In this document: piece after piece, positions 11,493 through 22,995 of the stretch
Position numbering within the stretch: the first letter of the stretch is position 1
Layout of the letters: every line of letters starts with the position of its first letter
Assembly (NCBI RefSeq): GCF_907164915.1
Contig: NC_061862.1
Span: 79,201,718-79,265,717 of the forward strand
Direction: 5' to 3'
DNA: 64,000 nucleotides
Source: Impatiens glandulifera
Taxonomy: Eukaryota > Streptophyta > Magnoliopsida > Ericales > Balsaminaceae
Program-made: the position numbers and the translations under genes
Notes under the pieces: model-generated
What the model saw: only the letters and a program-made list of their open reading frames with translations
What the model was told of the DNA's origin: nothing
Database searches by the model: none

Positions 11493-14105
11493 ATGGGGCG
11501 TGATTCGGTTTTGTTCAGACTCTACTCTCAGGTGGATTTCGAGGAAATCCGGTTGAATGGTACGTCCGAGGCGAAAGAAGTTATTGACCGGGTAATCAAA
11601 ACCGATCTGGAATATTTCCTAGGCGGTCCTCACGTCATTTACAAAGATGCGGTCGAAGAGTTCTTTAAAACCGCAACTATCGCCTACGACAAGATCACCG
11701 CGACTGTATCCGGTTCCCGAATAGAGCTCACCGAAGAATTGGTGGCCGAAAGCCTGCGTCTTCCAACAACCGGCCAGGATGCTACGGCAGAAATAGACCA
11801 GGACATCTTTGAATCGGCTTGCTACATTCTATCGGCATCTAATGAGCCGATCAAAACATCCGGGAGCAAACAAATGCTAAGGCTGGAGTATATCCCGTTA
11901 TGTGACATCTTCACAAGGGCGATCCTGGCAAGGGGAGGAAACCTCAACAACCTCACAAGGGACAAAATCAAGATGCTAATCGGTCTGATGGAGGGTAAAG
12001 AGGTCAACTGGGCAAGATCGGTGTTCAGCAACCTCATGGATATGGTGAAACCGGACTCAACCCGGTCGTGGGGATACGCCGTGCCTCTCGGTAAGATATT
12101 CCTCAACATCAGTCCCGGCGTTGCGGTAGCAAAACGCTGCCTCATCAGATTAAGGCAATTCCTTGAAAGGACACAGCCGGCCCCCAGCTCCACAGGTGGC
12201 CGAAAGAAGAAAGCCGCAAAGAAAGATGCCCCGGCCAAAGCAAAGACCGGAGGCAAAGGAAAAGAAAAGATAACCTTCTCCGACCCACCACAACAAACAG
12301 AAGATGAGGAGTGGGCCTCTGCGCAAACCGACATGGAGAGGACCGATGATAGAACGGTCAATGACGTCGATCATTCGGCTCGGAGTCCAAACGATGCCGA
12401 ACCAAACACCAACCCTGAGACCACCGAGGATAGAGAAGAGGGTGGTGAAGAAGAGGTTGATAAAGAAGCCGATAATGAAGGCTACAACACATAGAGGGAG
12501 GAGGCCGAAGAAGCAGAGGCCGATAGATTAGCGCAGAAAATCCTTCAGGGCATCAACAAGCGAGCAGAAGACGTTGAAGAGCTATACTTGGAGTGGCATG
12601 AGCACCGGTTCGGTACACCATATAGAGAAATCCTACTGGGCCACACGGAAAAGCAATGCATCGACAAATTGGAGGAAGTAGAGGACCTGATGATGAGCCT
12701 CACAAAATCCAACACAATTCAAGAGGTACAAAGCCGAACCTGTCTCCTGTTACCGAGGATCCAACTTCGAAAACTAAGAAAGCGCATCCGGAAAATTAAG
12801 GAAGAGCTCAACAAGACGGGATCGGTGGACACCGTAGCGCCGCGGGTGTTAACAAGGCTTGAAAAAGGAAAAAGGGAAATAATTCAAGAAATCGAGCGGC
12901 TGGAAACGATATGCAGCCGAATGCAAGTACCGGTCTATACTGCTCCCGTAATCGAAAAGTTTCCGGTTAACTGTCCAACACCTCCAATGGAGGATGCGGT
13001 ACCGATCTTGGAGGATGCGGCACCGATCTTGGAGAATGCGGCACCATTAGAACTTCCAAAAGAGAATGTTGCACCGATAGAATCCAATGACAGAGCCGAT
13101 CCAAATCTCACGGAGCAATCACCTCCCCCACCACCGGAAGTCACCGCTTCAGACCTTACTAAAGAATGGACTGCTAAAGAATGGGTTGAGGACCGTCTTC
13201 AAAAGCTTGAAGCATCCATATCGTGACGGATCGATGACCGCATACAAGAACACAACGTGTCCGAGCTTCAACCATTCAAGGATAGATACAACAGAATAGT
13301 TGATTCGGCCCTGAAGTTCACCGACGTGACAAGGCTACTTCTTGAAAAACATCAAGAACGACTCTCAGAACTCGGCAACGGTCTGTGGGAAGAGGCCGGT
13401 GAGCGCGATAAATGGGCTCAGCGAACCGCAAGTCTGGAGGATGTGACCTCCGATTTAAAGAAAGACTTCGAACGGGTCGACACGACACTTAACCGGGTCT
13501 CCGAACTCGAGAAGACAAACGAGAGTCTCGTGGCCGAAGTAAAGGCACTTTCCGAACAGATGGCCGAAATTCTAAAGGCTAAGGTGAACGCGGACGCCGT
13601 GGCTGTAGTGGCTGATGCTCAGGTGGCTAAAAGGGTCCAGGATGCGCTGGACGCCGAAGTTAGCAAAGATAAAGAGGCGTCGCGATCGTCTCAACTGACC
13701 GAAGCGGATGTGGAAGCCGCGCGACTTAAAAATGTTGAGTCCATATTCCCAGGGTTTGCTGAGAAAGTAGCCTCCCGAGCTGCGGAGGATGCCGCCCGAT
13801 TGGAAAGGCAAAAACGAAAGCTGAAAGAATTCTCCGAAGTAAACAAGAAGAAGAAGGCGGCCGCCTCCGTTTCAGCACCGAAAAAGAGACAGAGGGAGGC
13901 CCCTAAGAAAGTTCAGATAGCCGAGCTGCTCAAAGAGGTCTTTGAACCGGTCATTATGGGTACATCGCAGCAAGCCGACTAAGTCGAGGATGAAGTCGAA
14001 GAACAACTGCGGTCCCGATCTAAAAGGCGACGATCTTCCGAACAGACCGAGCAACAGCAACCGAAGAAAAAGAAGAGCGTCTATGATTTCACGGACTCTG
14101 AATAG
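11493..14105 (+). pseudogene. Element A extra frame c: long accessory protein, three in-frame stops
   Basis: One continuous frame of 870 codons interrupted only by TAG 12492, TGA 13224 and TAA 13980, ending at TAG 14103. Residues 1-230 form a globular domain shared with frames a and b (HVIYKDAVEEFFKTA, LTEELVAESLRLPTTG, GKEVNWARSVFSNLMDM) that resembles the putative plant transposon domain. Then come a lysine-rich stretch (GGRKKKAAKKDAPAKAK), an acidic stretch, a proline-rich part (EQSPPPPPEVTAS), a long predicted coiled coil (about residues 590-800, EKTNESLVAEVKALSEQMAE) and basic clusters (SKRRRSS, PKKKKS) resembling nuclear localisation signals. I see no signal peptide or membrane span. 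It occupies the place of the Sirevirus env-like ORF. Molecular role unknown. Confidence 0.78.
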
Positions 14106-14440
14106 GGACTATCCTTCTTTTCTTATTGGCCTTAATATTTCTATATATTTTGTCTTTTCCGGTCATCTATATATAAATATATAAAGTTATTTTTGAATCC
14201 GGCCTTATTTTGCATTTCTACTTAGTTTTGATAATTTTAAATAAAATAATCAAAAAGGGAGAAATTGTTAGATAAAAGAATAAAGACTCTTCCAAAACTT
14301 TTCTCAAAATTTTCTCTCAAAATTTTTCGAAAAATTCTCTAAGTCTTTTTCAAAAACCGGACAAACAAAACAACCGGCCTACGGTTGTAAACTTACATGA
14401 TTTTGATAATTTTAAATAAAATAATCAAAAAGGGAGAAAT
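14106..14440 (+). other. Element A 3' untranslated region with doubled polypurine tract
   Basis: Noncoding. It contains two exact 51-bp copies of the polypurine tract plus the first 11 bases of the LTR, separated by 124 bp of sequence rich in tttctcaaaattttc. The functional tract is the one touching the LTR (caaaaagggagaaat, ending 14440). Confidence 0.85.
14226..14276 (+). repeat. Upstream copy of polypurine tract and LTR head
   Basis: Exact 51-bp match to 14401-14451, including caaaaagggagaaat followed by TGTTAGATAAA. After 14276 the sequence leaves the LTR, so this is a duplicated tract, not a second LTR. Confidence 0.95.
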
Positions 14441-14451
14441 TGTTAGATAAA
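14401..14451 (+). repeat. Functional polypurine tract copy at the 3' LTR border
   Basis: Second copy of the 51-bp repeat. The last 11 bases are the first bases of the 3' LTR, which starts at 14441. Confidence 0.95.
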
Positions 14452-15768
14452 TTCAGACCGGTTCAAATAAACCTAACTTAAATAAATTTCCCATGCAGGA
14501 ACAAGGAACCGGACCGGATGAAAGAACCGACTAAAGAAAACCAATCGGTCAAGCTACTAAACCGAACAAGAATATTCGGAACGTGACCGCACAAAGAAAA
14601 GATCGGCCAAAGCTTAAAACCGGAATCATCAAACAGCCGATCATCCACAAGAGAGGAATAACCGGAAGAAGTCCGGTTACATCACTCATACCAAAAGCCC
14701 TTCGGCCAAGTCAAATGACCGACCAGTACAAGAAGACATTTCGGGTATCTGTTGAGAACGATACCAAAGGAACAGACTGAACACTTCCATATTCATACAA
14801 GTCTGAGGAAAGACTGTAGGCTGCAGAAGACAGTACTACCGGATCCTTCCACTTCGGGATAAGACAGAAAGGAAATCTTCCAAGTACAGACAACTGTCCA
14901 ACAGACAGTGCCTACATCAAGTAAAAGACAAACCCGGCAGGTTTGTCTTACACACCGGAAGAACAGACCGCCAGGTCTGAGACATAATACCAGGTCTGAG
15001 GTTGACCATCAGGTCTGAGGAAACGACCGCAGGTCTGAACCTCTGAAACACTGAATCACTGCACCTCTGATCAGCCAATCAGATTCAAGGCAGTGAAATA
15101 TGACCGTTGGCATATTTCACCTATAAAAGGGGTAGCTGAAGAAGAGTAAATGCAGTGACTTAAGCGGGACATTAAAAGACAACAGTGTGATATTGAGATA
15201 TCAAGAGCATTTACTACAAGTGATAGAGTGTGCTGTTTTATAAAGCCTAAGTGTTGAAAGTTAAAGTGTGTTCTACAATTTCGGTGTAAATTGTAAGAGT
15301 GTTATCAAGTAGGAAATAAGTCTCGATCGGCCTGTACTTGTATTCCTTAGTGAATATCCTTCTCGCGGTTTCGAGAGGAAGGGGTGACGTAGGAGTTTTA
15401 TCTCCGAACATCCATAAAATCTGTCTTGTTATTTACTTTCTGCCGGCTTCATTATCTAACCGACTAACTTAACCACACCGCTCCAAACCGACTCTACACT
15501 AACCATACCGAATATCCAGATTACCGAAACCGACCCACCATTTCCAAACCTCCATCTTCCTAAACCGGCCCTGTTTATCAAACAAGTGTGCTGCTTCAAT
15601 CTGAAAGCAAACCACTTCCGCGCTTGAACTTAGTTCAAGGGTTTGTGACAGGTTGTGTAGTATTGAAACCCCGGTGTTAATCTCTAACCAGATTAATCAC
15701 CACCCTTCGAGTGTGAATCGCTAACCGGTACAACCCCCGGTTCACCAGCGGCGATCTAGATCCTAACA
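14441..15768 (+). repeat. Element A 3' LTR
   Basis: 1,328 bp, same length as the 5' LTR and about 98.8% identical by eye. The TATA box is at 15122-15129. It ends CTAACA directly before the gaaat target copy. Confidence 0.97.
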
Positions 15769-15773
15769 GAAAT
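15769..15773. repeat. Target site duplication of element A, right
   Basis: gaaat, identical to 1978-1982. Confidence 0.95.
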
Positions 15774-16342
15774 TATCACAATATTATAAATTATGATAAT
15801 ATCATTATTATATTAATTTTCTTATAAGTCTAATTTAATATATATATATAATAGATATAACTTTTGTAACCAAATAACATTCAATACAATATTTATTTTT
15901 TATATTCTTATATGGTATCAAAGTTTTTTTTTATCGTTTTTAAGTTAAACAAATGATAGTCTTCATTGACTCCATCAAGGTTATTTTAGCTATTGATGGA
16001 GATCTCTAATAATTTATTCTTATATATATTTTTAATAATGTGTTTTCTTTTTAAATATTTCGGTTGATATTCTTATTTTCTTCAGCTATCATATTCTCAT
16101 AGTATATTTTTAGTTACTATTTTATTCTAGTACTCAACGTCCATATTTTATTGGTTTGAGTTGTTTTGTGGATAATTTAGTTTGTTTTTTTCATAAGTTT
16201 AAAATATAAAATAATATATATATATATATAAATAAAAGATATCATAATATTATAAATTGTGATAATATTATTATTATATTAGTATTCTTAAAGTCTATAT
16301 AATAGACATAACATATGTAACCCAATAGTATTCAATACCAAC
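15774..16342. other. AT-rich continuation of relic LTR with internal direct repeat
   Basis: No genes. About 110 bp at 15774-15890 (atcacaatattataaattatgata...) recurs in diverged form at 16236-16342. A tggtatcaaag at about 15913 resembles a copia primer site but is weak. The stretch is equivalent to about 38194-38782 in the next copy. Confidence 0.5.
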
Positions 16343-16516
16343 TTTTTCTCTTTAGTAAGGTACTCCTATTAGTTGCGGCTCATGTTCGTTTCTGGGGATC
16401 TTTTTCTCTTTAATAAGGTGCTCCTATTAGTTGCGGCTCATGTTCGTTTCTGGGGATCTTTTTCTCTTTAATAAGGTGCTCCTATTAGTTGCGGCTCATG
16501 TTCGTTTCTGGGGATG
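16343..16516 (+). repeat. 58-bp tandem repeat, 3 copies
   Basis: Three nearly identical 58-bp units starting at 16343, 16401 and 16459 (tttttctcttta...ttctggggat). The next copy of the segment has only two (38783-38898). Confidence 0.95.
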
Positions 16517-17373
16517 ATTAAGAGGCCGGTCTAAAACTCATTTTTTTTAGATATAGAATGAAAGCATGTAGATTTTTATTTTGAGAAGCAATTTCATATA
16601 GTATAATAAAATATAAGTTATTAATCAAACATCTCAAAGTTCAACATAGAAAAATGTTGATAAATACCTAATGACATAAAAAAAAAAATGTATAAACTAG
16701 TAGCCGCCCACCTCTCTAATTCTAATACAATGTTAATATTCAACATCTCTTATATGAACAAATAAAATAAATACAAACTACTCTTTCAATTCAATTTCAA
16801 GCATCTTGTTATTATTAAATCTTTATAATTACATATATACAATTATTATTCAAAGGAACGTCATCTCACAAAGATAACAAAACATATAATAATATAGAAA
16901 GATTCTTATAAATATATTTTAACATTTTTCTTTTTACAAATTGATGTAATTCAAAAACATGAATAATAATTTGAAATAGTTGGAAAGTGTAAGTCTAGTC
17001 TATTATAACAAAATCCCAGACACAATGAATATCAGTCCCAACCTTTCTGGAATGAAAAACCTAATCTTCCCTCATTGTTAGTCCCAAATCCCAATTGGTC
17101 GAGAACTACCATAGCCCGAGTCACTTTCACTTCTAGTCACAACATTTCCAGGCTGCTAAAGCCCGAGCCTCCCTCCCTTAATGCCAAAATCCAACATCCT
17201 TTATTGCATGTCATTTAGATCCCCCTAAATGTGTATTTTTTTTAAAAGGGTTTGATTTTTAGACATCAAGATTATTTTAAATATATGAATAATAACATAC
17301 TTATTATTGTGTTATAATAGTAATATATATAATATTTTATCTGTTTATGTACTTAATTAGATTGTATTAAGAC

Positions 17374-17374
<1 letters not shown>
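16517..17374. other. Intergenic AT-rich sequence
   Basis: About 850 bp without coding signal or recognisable element. A slightly less AT-rich patch lies at 17020-17230 (tcccaaatcccaattggtc...). The matching stretch in the next copy is 38899-39756. Confidence 0.5.

Positions 17375-17411
<37 letters not shown>
17375..17411. repeat. (TTA)n microsatellite
   Basis: About 12 TTA units; a similar tract is at 39757-39793. Confidence 0.95.
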
Positions 17412-17480
17412 GTACATTAGTCATACTAAATATAGAGAGTAACACTTAAAAAACTAATTTATAGAGGCTTGAAATTATAT

Positions 17481-18011
<531 letters not shown>

Positions 18012-19153
18012 ATAAAGGTAATGAAATAACTTGATACACTAATGAGAATCTTTATTTGGGGAAATAGTGGAAGAGGTGGGAAGAAGGTTAAGTGGACCGC
18101 ACTTTGCAAACCAAAGGAAAAAGGCAGCATAGGGCTCAAGAACTGTGTTGAATGGAATAAAGCATTGATGTATAAGCACCTTTGGGCCATTGAAAGCAAA
18201 CAAGAATCACTCTAGATCAAGTGGGTCCACACCCGGTTTATGAAACACGAATCTAGTGTTTGGAAATCCAAATAAGCGAAGGTGTGGGATGGTCATTAAA
18301 GAAAATCATTAAGCTAAGACAATATTGCACTACTTTTTGATATTAGCTAGGGAGACGGTAGAAACACAATTTTTTGGCATGATCCCTCGTATGAGGACCA
18401 ACCACTAATCAATAAAGAGGAATTCAGAAAAGTTAGGATCAGACGGGAGTGCCTAACTGCCAAGGTCAAAGACATTAAAGACGGGCTATAGAATTCTCTT
18501 CTTAGACGAATACCAGTGGGGCGGTGCATTCTTGAACATATAATAACATCCAATTCAACCAAACAATAGACGTACACCGATGAAAAGCTGAGGAAAACAG
18601 GAAGATGATTTCAAGCAAAGTGTGGAACACCATCCGAGAGAAGGAGAAAATAGTAGATTGAGCTAATCTGGTATGGTCGTCAAAGGTTATCACAAGACAC
18701 AATTCCATCCTATGGCTTTCATTTTGGGAAAGGCTAAACACGAGATATCGCATTAGAAAGTACACAGAAATTCTAGATTCAAGTTGTCTGCTATGTGAAT
18801 GGAATGAAGACACAACTGATCATTTCTTCGGGAACTGTTCATTTGCCTCAAAACTTTGGAATAAATTTACAAAAAATATGGAGATGACCAGATTCCCAGG
18901 AGACTAGAAAGAAATCAAGGAAGTGGCTGTGAAGAAAATGAAGGGCACAAAGTTTAAGTCAAAGATTCTTAAATGCAGATTCGACTCAACAATTTACAAT
19001 ATCTGGAGGGAGAGAAACTCGATGGAATTCTCGAGGAATCAAAAAAGTCTGGAGCAGACCTGGGATGATATTGTAACTAAATGTAACACGAACATCCAAG
19101 CGTGGAGAAGAGCCCCAAAAAACAAACAAAATTGGAACCTTTGCAAGAAGTAG
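18012..19153 (+). pseudogene. LINE ORF2 C-terminal relic (zinc-binding RT region), copy 1
   Basis: Decayed 3' part of an L1-type plant LINE ORF2. Translated pieces in several frames include MRIFIWGNSGRGGKKVKW, SIGLKNCVEWNKALMYKHLW, GDGRNTIFWHDPSYEDQPL, then the zinc-binding part CLLCEWNEDTTDHFFGNC with C-x-x-C and H...C, and the typical tail FDSTIYNIWRERNSMEFS. It ends at TAG 19151. It is 5'-truncated, missing the RT catalytic core and endonuclease, with several stops and frameshifts, and was inserted long before the segmental duplication. Confidence 0.85.
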
Positions 19154-20374
19154 AAGGTATCATATCAGGAGGTCACCAAAGACGCTATTTTTTAGCAAGA
19201 TAAACACAATTTTAATTTGTTTGTAATTTCGATGATTGTTTGTAATTAATTTATTTTTAGACCGTAACAAACTTAATTTTATTAAGCTTGTCTAGGAAAC
19301 TACAGTTTGGTTTTTTCCCGTTTTTGAGAACTTTTAATGAGATGATGTTAAGTTATTTTCCCCAAAACACAATTTCTTGTATGATATTTCCTACTTCTTT
19401 ATCATCATCACTTTCCACATCATTGTCCTCTTATTCTTCAATGCTTGACTCTTGTGAATCGAAACTCATAAATTTTCAAATTAAGTTATGCGAAAGACAA
19501 CATGACATTATGACACGAACTTAAATTTGAATGGAAAATAATGAAGGGAATTTAAGAAATTTTCATCTCCCTTTTAAGAAGAATATTTCTATACTATTTC
19601 TGGTTTTGTAATGATTTGTGTTGAGGTATTCCCCTAGGGTCTCTAGTAGATGGCTATCAAATTCTTTGAGATTATTTCATTGGACCCAATATGGAATAAA
19701 CAATTCTCTTACAGTGCAATATTCAGAGTTAGTAAAGTAATAACAACTTTCATAGTTAAACAATAAATAAATATTGAGTTACATGAAAAATAAAAATAAA
19801 ATTTTCATTGATAAATAGATACAACAATACAAAATTACTTAGAGGGACTCTTATACCATTAGGTCTTGAGATAGCATCGCGAAACAATGATCGTGTGGTG
19901 AATCCTCCCACCCAGGAAATCCATATATAAATTGCATTTTTAGACAACACGCCTAATACGTTTGTTGAAATACAATATTTTTCTCATGTGATACCGAAAT
20001 TTATTATCATTGTGTGGTGTAACTTTAATTAATGTTTAACCTAATGCTCCTAAACAAGCCTGCAAATTAGTTACTTTAAATTTCATGTATTACAATATTA
20101 AAATATATAATGTCATCAATGTACCTAAAAATATTTTTATTTCTTATCTTGACAATTATGAGAGATAGGTTCTGGATTCTTCAATAAAATTTGATGTAAT
20201 TTCAAAATTGCATGACGAATCTCTAGAAATTGACAATTTGCAGTTTTAACAATACGGTAAAAAAACAGAGATATTGTACTATCACTAGAGATTCGGTATT
20301 TGATGAATAATCTATGTTGCAGTACAGTAAAAACAACTTGATGAAAAAAATACTCTATTTAAAATACATCGCTG
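19154..20374. other. LINE 3' tail and AT-rich intergenic sequence
   Basis: The first 130 bp or so (ttgtaatttcgatgattgtttg...) look like a LINE 3' untranslated region. The rest has no recognisable gene; a frame at 19288-19524 has low-complexity Ser-rich composition and no known motif. Confidence 0.5.
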
Positions 20375-21892
20375 ATGGATTTAGAAGAATCATTGGGGGA
20401 TATGGTTGAGATTTATTTAAAACAACCTTTAGTGGTATTTGATATGGGTGAGATTTTAAATTCAGATTTTAAATGTCGTGATACAAATGATTTACAAGAA
20501 TATAGTTTAGTTAGAGATAGACAAAAAGACGCTAATGTGAAGTCTCCTAGTATATTTAGTTTAAAAGTAATCGTCTCATTTGCATTGATATTCCAATAAG
20601 CTTTCAGGGAGCTATTCCGAGTTAGGTTAAAACTAAATGGATTTGTGTAATGGTTGAGGAGATGAGTTTTTACAAAAGAATCAAATGTGGGAGTTAGCTG
20701 AGCTTCATGAGGATAAGAAGGCGATTGGGTGCAAATAGGTCTATAAGAAAAAATCCAATAGTGTAAAAAAAGAATGGGAAAGGGTCAAGGCACGACTTGT
20801 TGCAAAAGGGTTTTCGCAACAGAGGAATAAATTATGATGAAATCTTTTCTTCGGTGGTTAGATATACTTCAAATAAGACAGTAGTTGCATTAGTAGCCAG
20901 TTGTGATTTGCATTTAGAGCAAATGGAAATTAAAACTTATTTTTTGCATGGTGATTTAGAGGAAAACAATTAAATGAAGCAATCAGAAGGGTTCAATCTA
21001 CCTTGACTGAACATTTGTTTTGCAGGTTAAAGAAATCGTTGTACATGTTAAAATAGACTCCAAGACAGTGGTACAAACACATTGACTCATACATGATTTG
21101 AATAGATTATAGACGATGCGAGTATGATTGTTGTGTTTATGTAAAAAGCCTTGATAACAGTTCTTTTATTTTTCCTGTTACTTTATGTGGATGATATGTT
21201 GATTGATGCACAACATATTCATGATATTGTTAGCTTGAAAGCTTTATTGGGTTTGGAATTTGATATAAATGACTTAGGTGCTATGAAAAGAATTCTTTGA
21301 ATGGAAATTCACATGAATAGAAGATCAAGAAAATTGTGATTATCTCATTGGGACTATGTTGAGAAAGTACTAAACATATTTGGGATGAGAAATTCGAATC
21401 TATTGTGCACTCCTTTGGCGAATCATTTTAAGCTTTCTTTTGGACAATGTCCAAAGACGAATAAGGATATTGAAGACATGACAAATATTCCATATGCAAG
21501 TGCAGATGGTTGTTTGATGTATGTGATGGTTTGTACACGACCAGATTTGGCTCAAGCTATGTGTTAAGTTAGTAAGTTTATGACAAAACTGTGTAAATAA
21601 CATTAGGTAACAATTCAATGAATCTTCAAGTACCCGAAGGTCATTTCAAATTATGCTATTATTTTTGTTGGTTAACGAATTGATTATGTCGTTGTTGAAT
21701 ATGTGGATTTAGACTATGTTAGTTATATGGAGACGAAAGGTCTACAACTGATTTTATTTTTACTTTTTGTGGAGGACCTATATATTGGAAATCAACAATT
21801 CAATCTACCATAGAACTATTAACAATTGAAGAAAAATATATGATAGTAGCTGAAAATTCTAAAGAAGTGTTGTGGCTTAATAAGAAACTTTA
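20375..21892 (+). pseudogene. Tnt1-like copia relic: RT and RNase H, copy 1
   Basis: Old copia pol relic. From the linker YSLVRDRQ at about 20505 it runs through RT blocks: WERVKARLVAKGFSQQ, NYDEIFSSVVRYTSNKT, DLHLEQMEIKTYFLHGDLEE, the catalytic box as LCG*YVDDM-like remains near 21186, LGLEFDINDLGAMKRI and PLANHFKLSFGQCPKTN. RNase H pieces YVDLDYVSYMETK and GGPIYWKSTIQST end near 21890. Many stops and frameshifts. The wording of PLANHFKLS...CPKT is characteristic of Tnt1-94-like copia elements of plants. Gag, protease and integrase are missing here. Confidence 0.88.
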
Positions 21893-22380
21893 ACTAATAT
21901 GTTGACGAAGTCAATTACTACCGACAAGTTCAGATATTTTTGGCTGGTTGAATATCTCAAGTTCCTAAAAAATGGTGGTATGTCAGCCCACTAGGAGGGT
22001 CTAAAACTCTATATTGTTATCTTCTAAGAAGGCTTGAATTTCTCGAAGGTGGAGATATTTTATTTATCTCCTATAAGATGGAATATTCGCTATGGTGGAG
22101 ATTATTGTGTATGCGTCTTATATACACATATTAATAAAGTTTATAGTTAATGGATTGAGCCTAGAGTAGTTTAGTCTTTGTGACCTAATGTAGTACTCTA
22201 TTAATATCATATAATATAGGGTTTTAACCCTAAGAGTAAAATAATATATTTGACGATATACCAAGGACGTAGGCAATTTGGCTGAATCACATTATATCTT
22301 GTGTTATTTCTTTTGTTTTCTCTATTGTTATTAGTTTACGTGGTTACTCAAATTAACATAAAACTATTTCAGTTTCTCAT
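21893..22380 (+). other. Possible 3' noncoding region and LTR remnant of the Tnt1-like relic
   Basis: Two purine tracts, aaggtggagat (about 22047) and ggtggagattattg (about 22093), resemble copia polypurine tracts, and the sequence from about 22104 could be a decayed LTR. No TG...CA pair or target duplication can be fixed. Confidence 0.35.
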
Positions 22381-22995
22381 CCCACTTTAAAGATGAGAAA
22401 AATCCCAAGAGAGTGGTCTTCTTATCTACTTTTTACGAGATTCAAGAAGAAGGTAAGTTATGTGGTTCTCTAACAAAGCATAACCAACAAAAACAAAACA
22501 TTTTTTTTTCTTAAAACACTACTTGAGGTCGAGCCTACCATATAAATTCCTTGTCACATTCCCTCCGATGCGGGATTCGAGTAGGATGGGTAAGGCACGA
22601 GGTTTTGACCATTTGTCGACGTACGAAACACCCTTAGAAATAGAGCATTCGAAAAAAGATTTAAAAAAGAAAGAGGGACCGATAAAAAACACATACAATA
22701 ACTTTCAAGACAAAATCATTACACTTTAGAAAAAGACTACCTAAAACTAAAGAAGCATAATAGAAAATGTTGTATTTGGAAGGAAAAGGATGGACAATGT
22801 AATTTATTTGTTATGGAAGAAGTAAATAAAAACAATGTGTATTCTCTATAAGGTAACTCACAAGTATGTTTAGTTATAATCTCTGAGTCACTCAATAAAC
22901 ATAAAACTTCTAACATCTAAGGATTGGCCTTAAAGACTAGCAAAAATTAGGTTAGAAAGGAGTTTTTGGTGTAAAAATTTGTACACATAGTAATT
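22381..22995. other. Intergenic sequence
   Basis: No recognisable gene. The frame at 22523-22729 (68 codons) has no known motif and is interrupted in the next copy, so I do not call it. Confidence 0.45.

Larger units (their letters stand above)
1983..15768 (+). mobile_element. Element A: Sirevirus-like Ty1/copia LTR retrotransposon, 13.8 kb
   Basis: Full-length insertion with 1,328-bp LTRs (TGTTAG...CTAACA), a 5-bp target duplication, a tRNA-Met-type primer site, gag with zinc knuckle, pol in copia order (protease, integrase, RT, RNase H), extra reading frames after pol, and doubled polypurine tracts. RT motifs such as [16 protein letters not shown] and [18 protein letters not shown] are typical of the Sirevirus lineage. 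The LTRs differ at about 16-17 sites by eye (about 1.2%), so the insertion is young. All large frames nevertheless carry stops or frameshifts. It is absent from the equivalent site at 38189, so it inserted after the segmental duplication or was lost there; the intact single target site argues for the former. Confidence 0.95.

Noticed and set aside
15911..15925. tggtatcaaag as a copia primer binding site
   Set aside because: It resembles the tRNA-Met primer site but has a mismatch, and no LTR with CA end lies directly before it. It also follows what looks like a 3' LTR, so the context conflicts.
16343..16516. Short direct repeats that could suggest a CRISPR array
   Set aside because: The units are contiguous with no unique spacers, there are no cas genes, and the DNA is plant nuclear.
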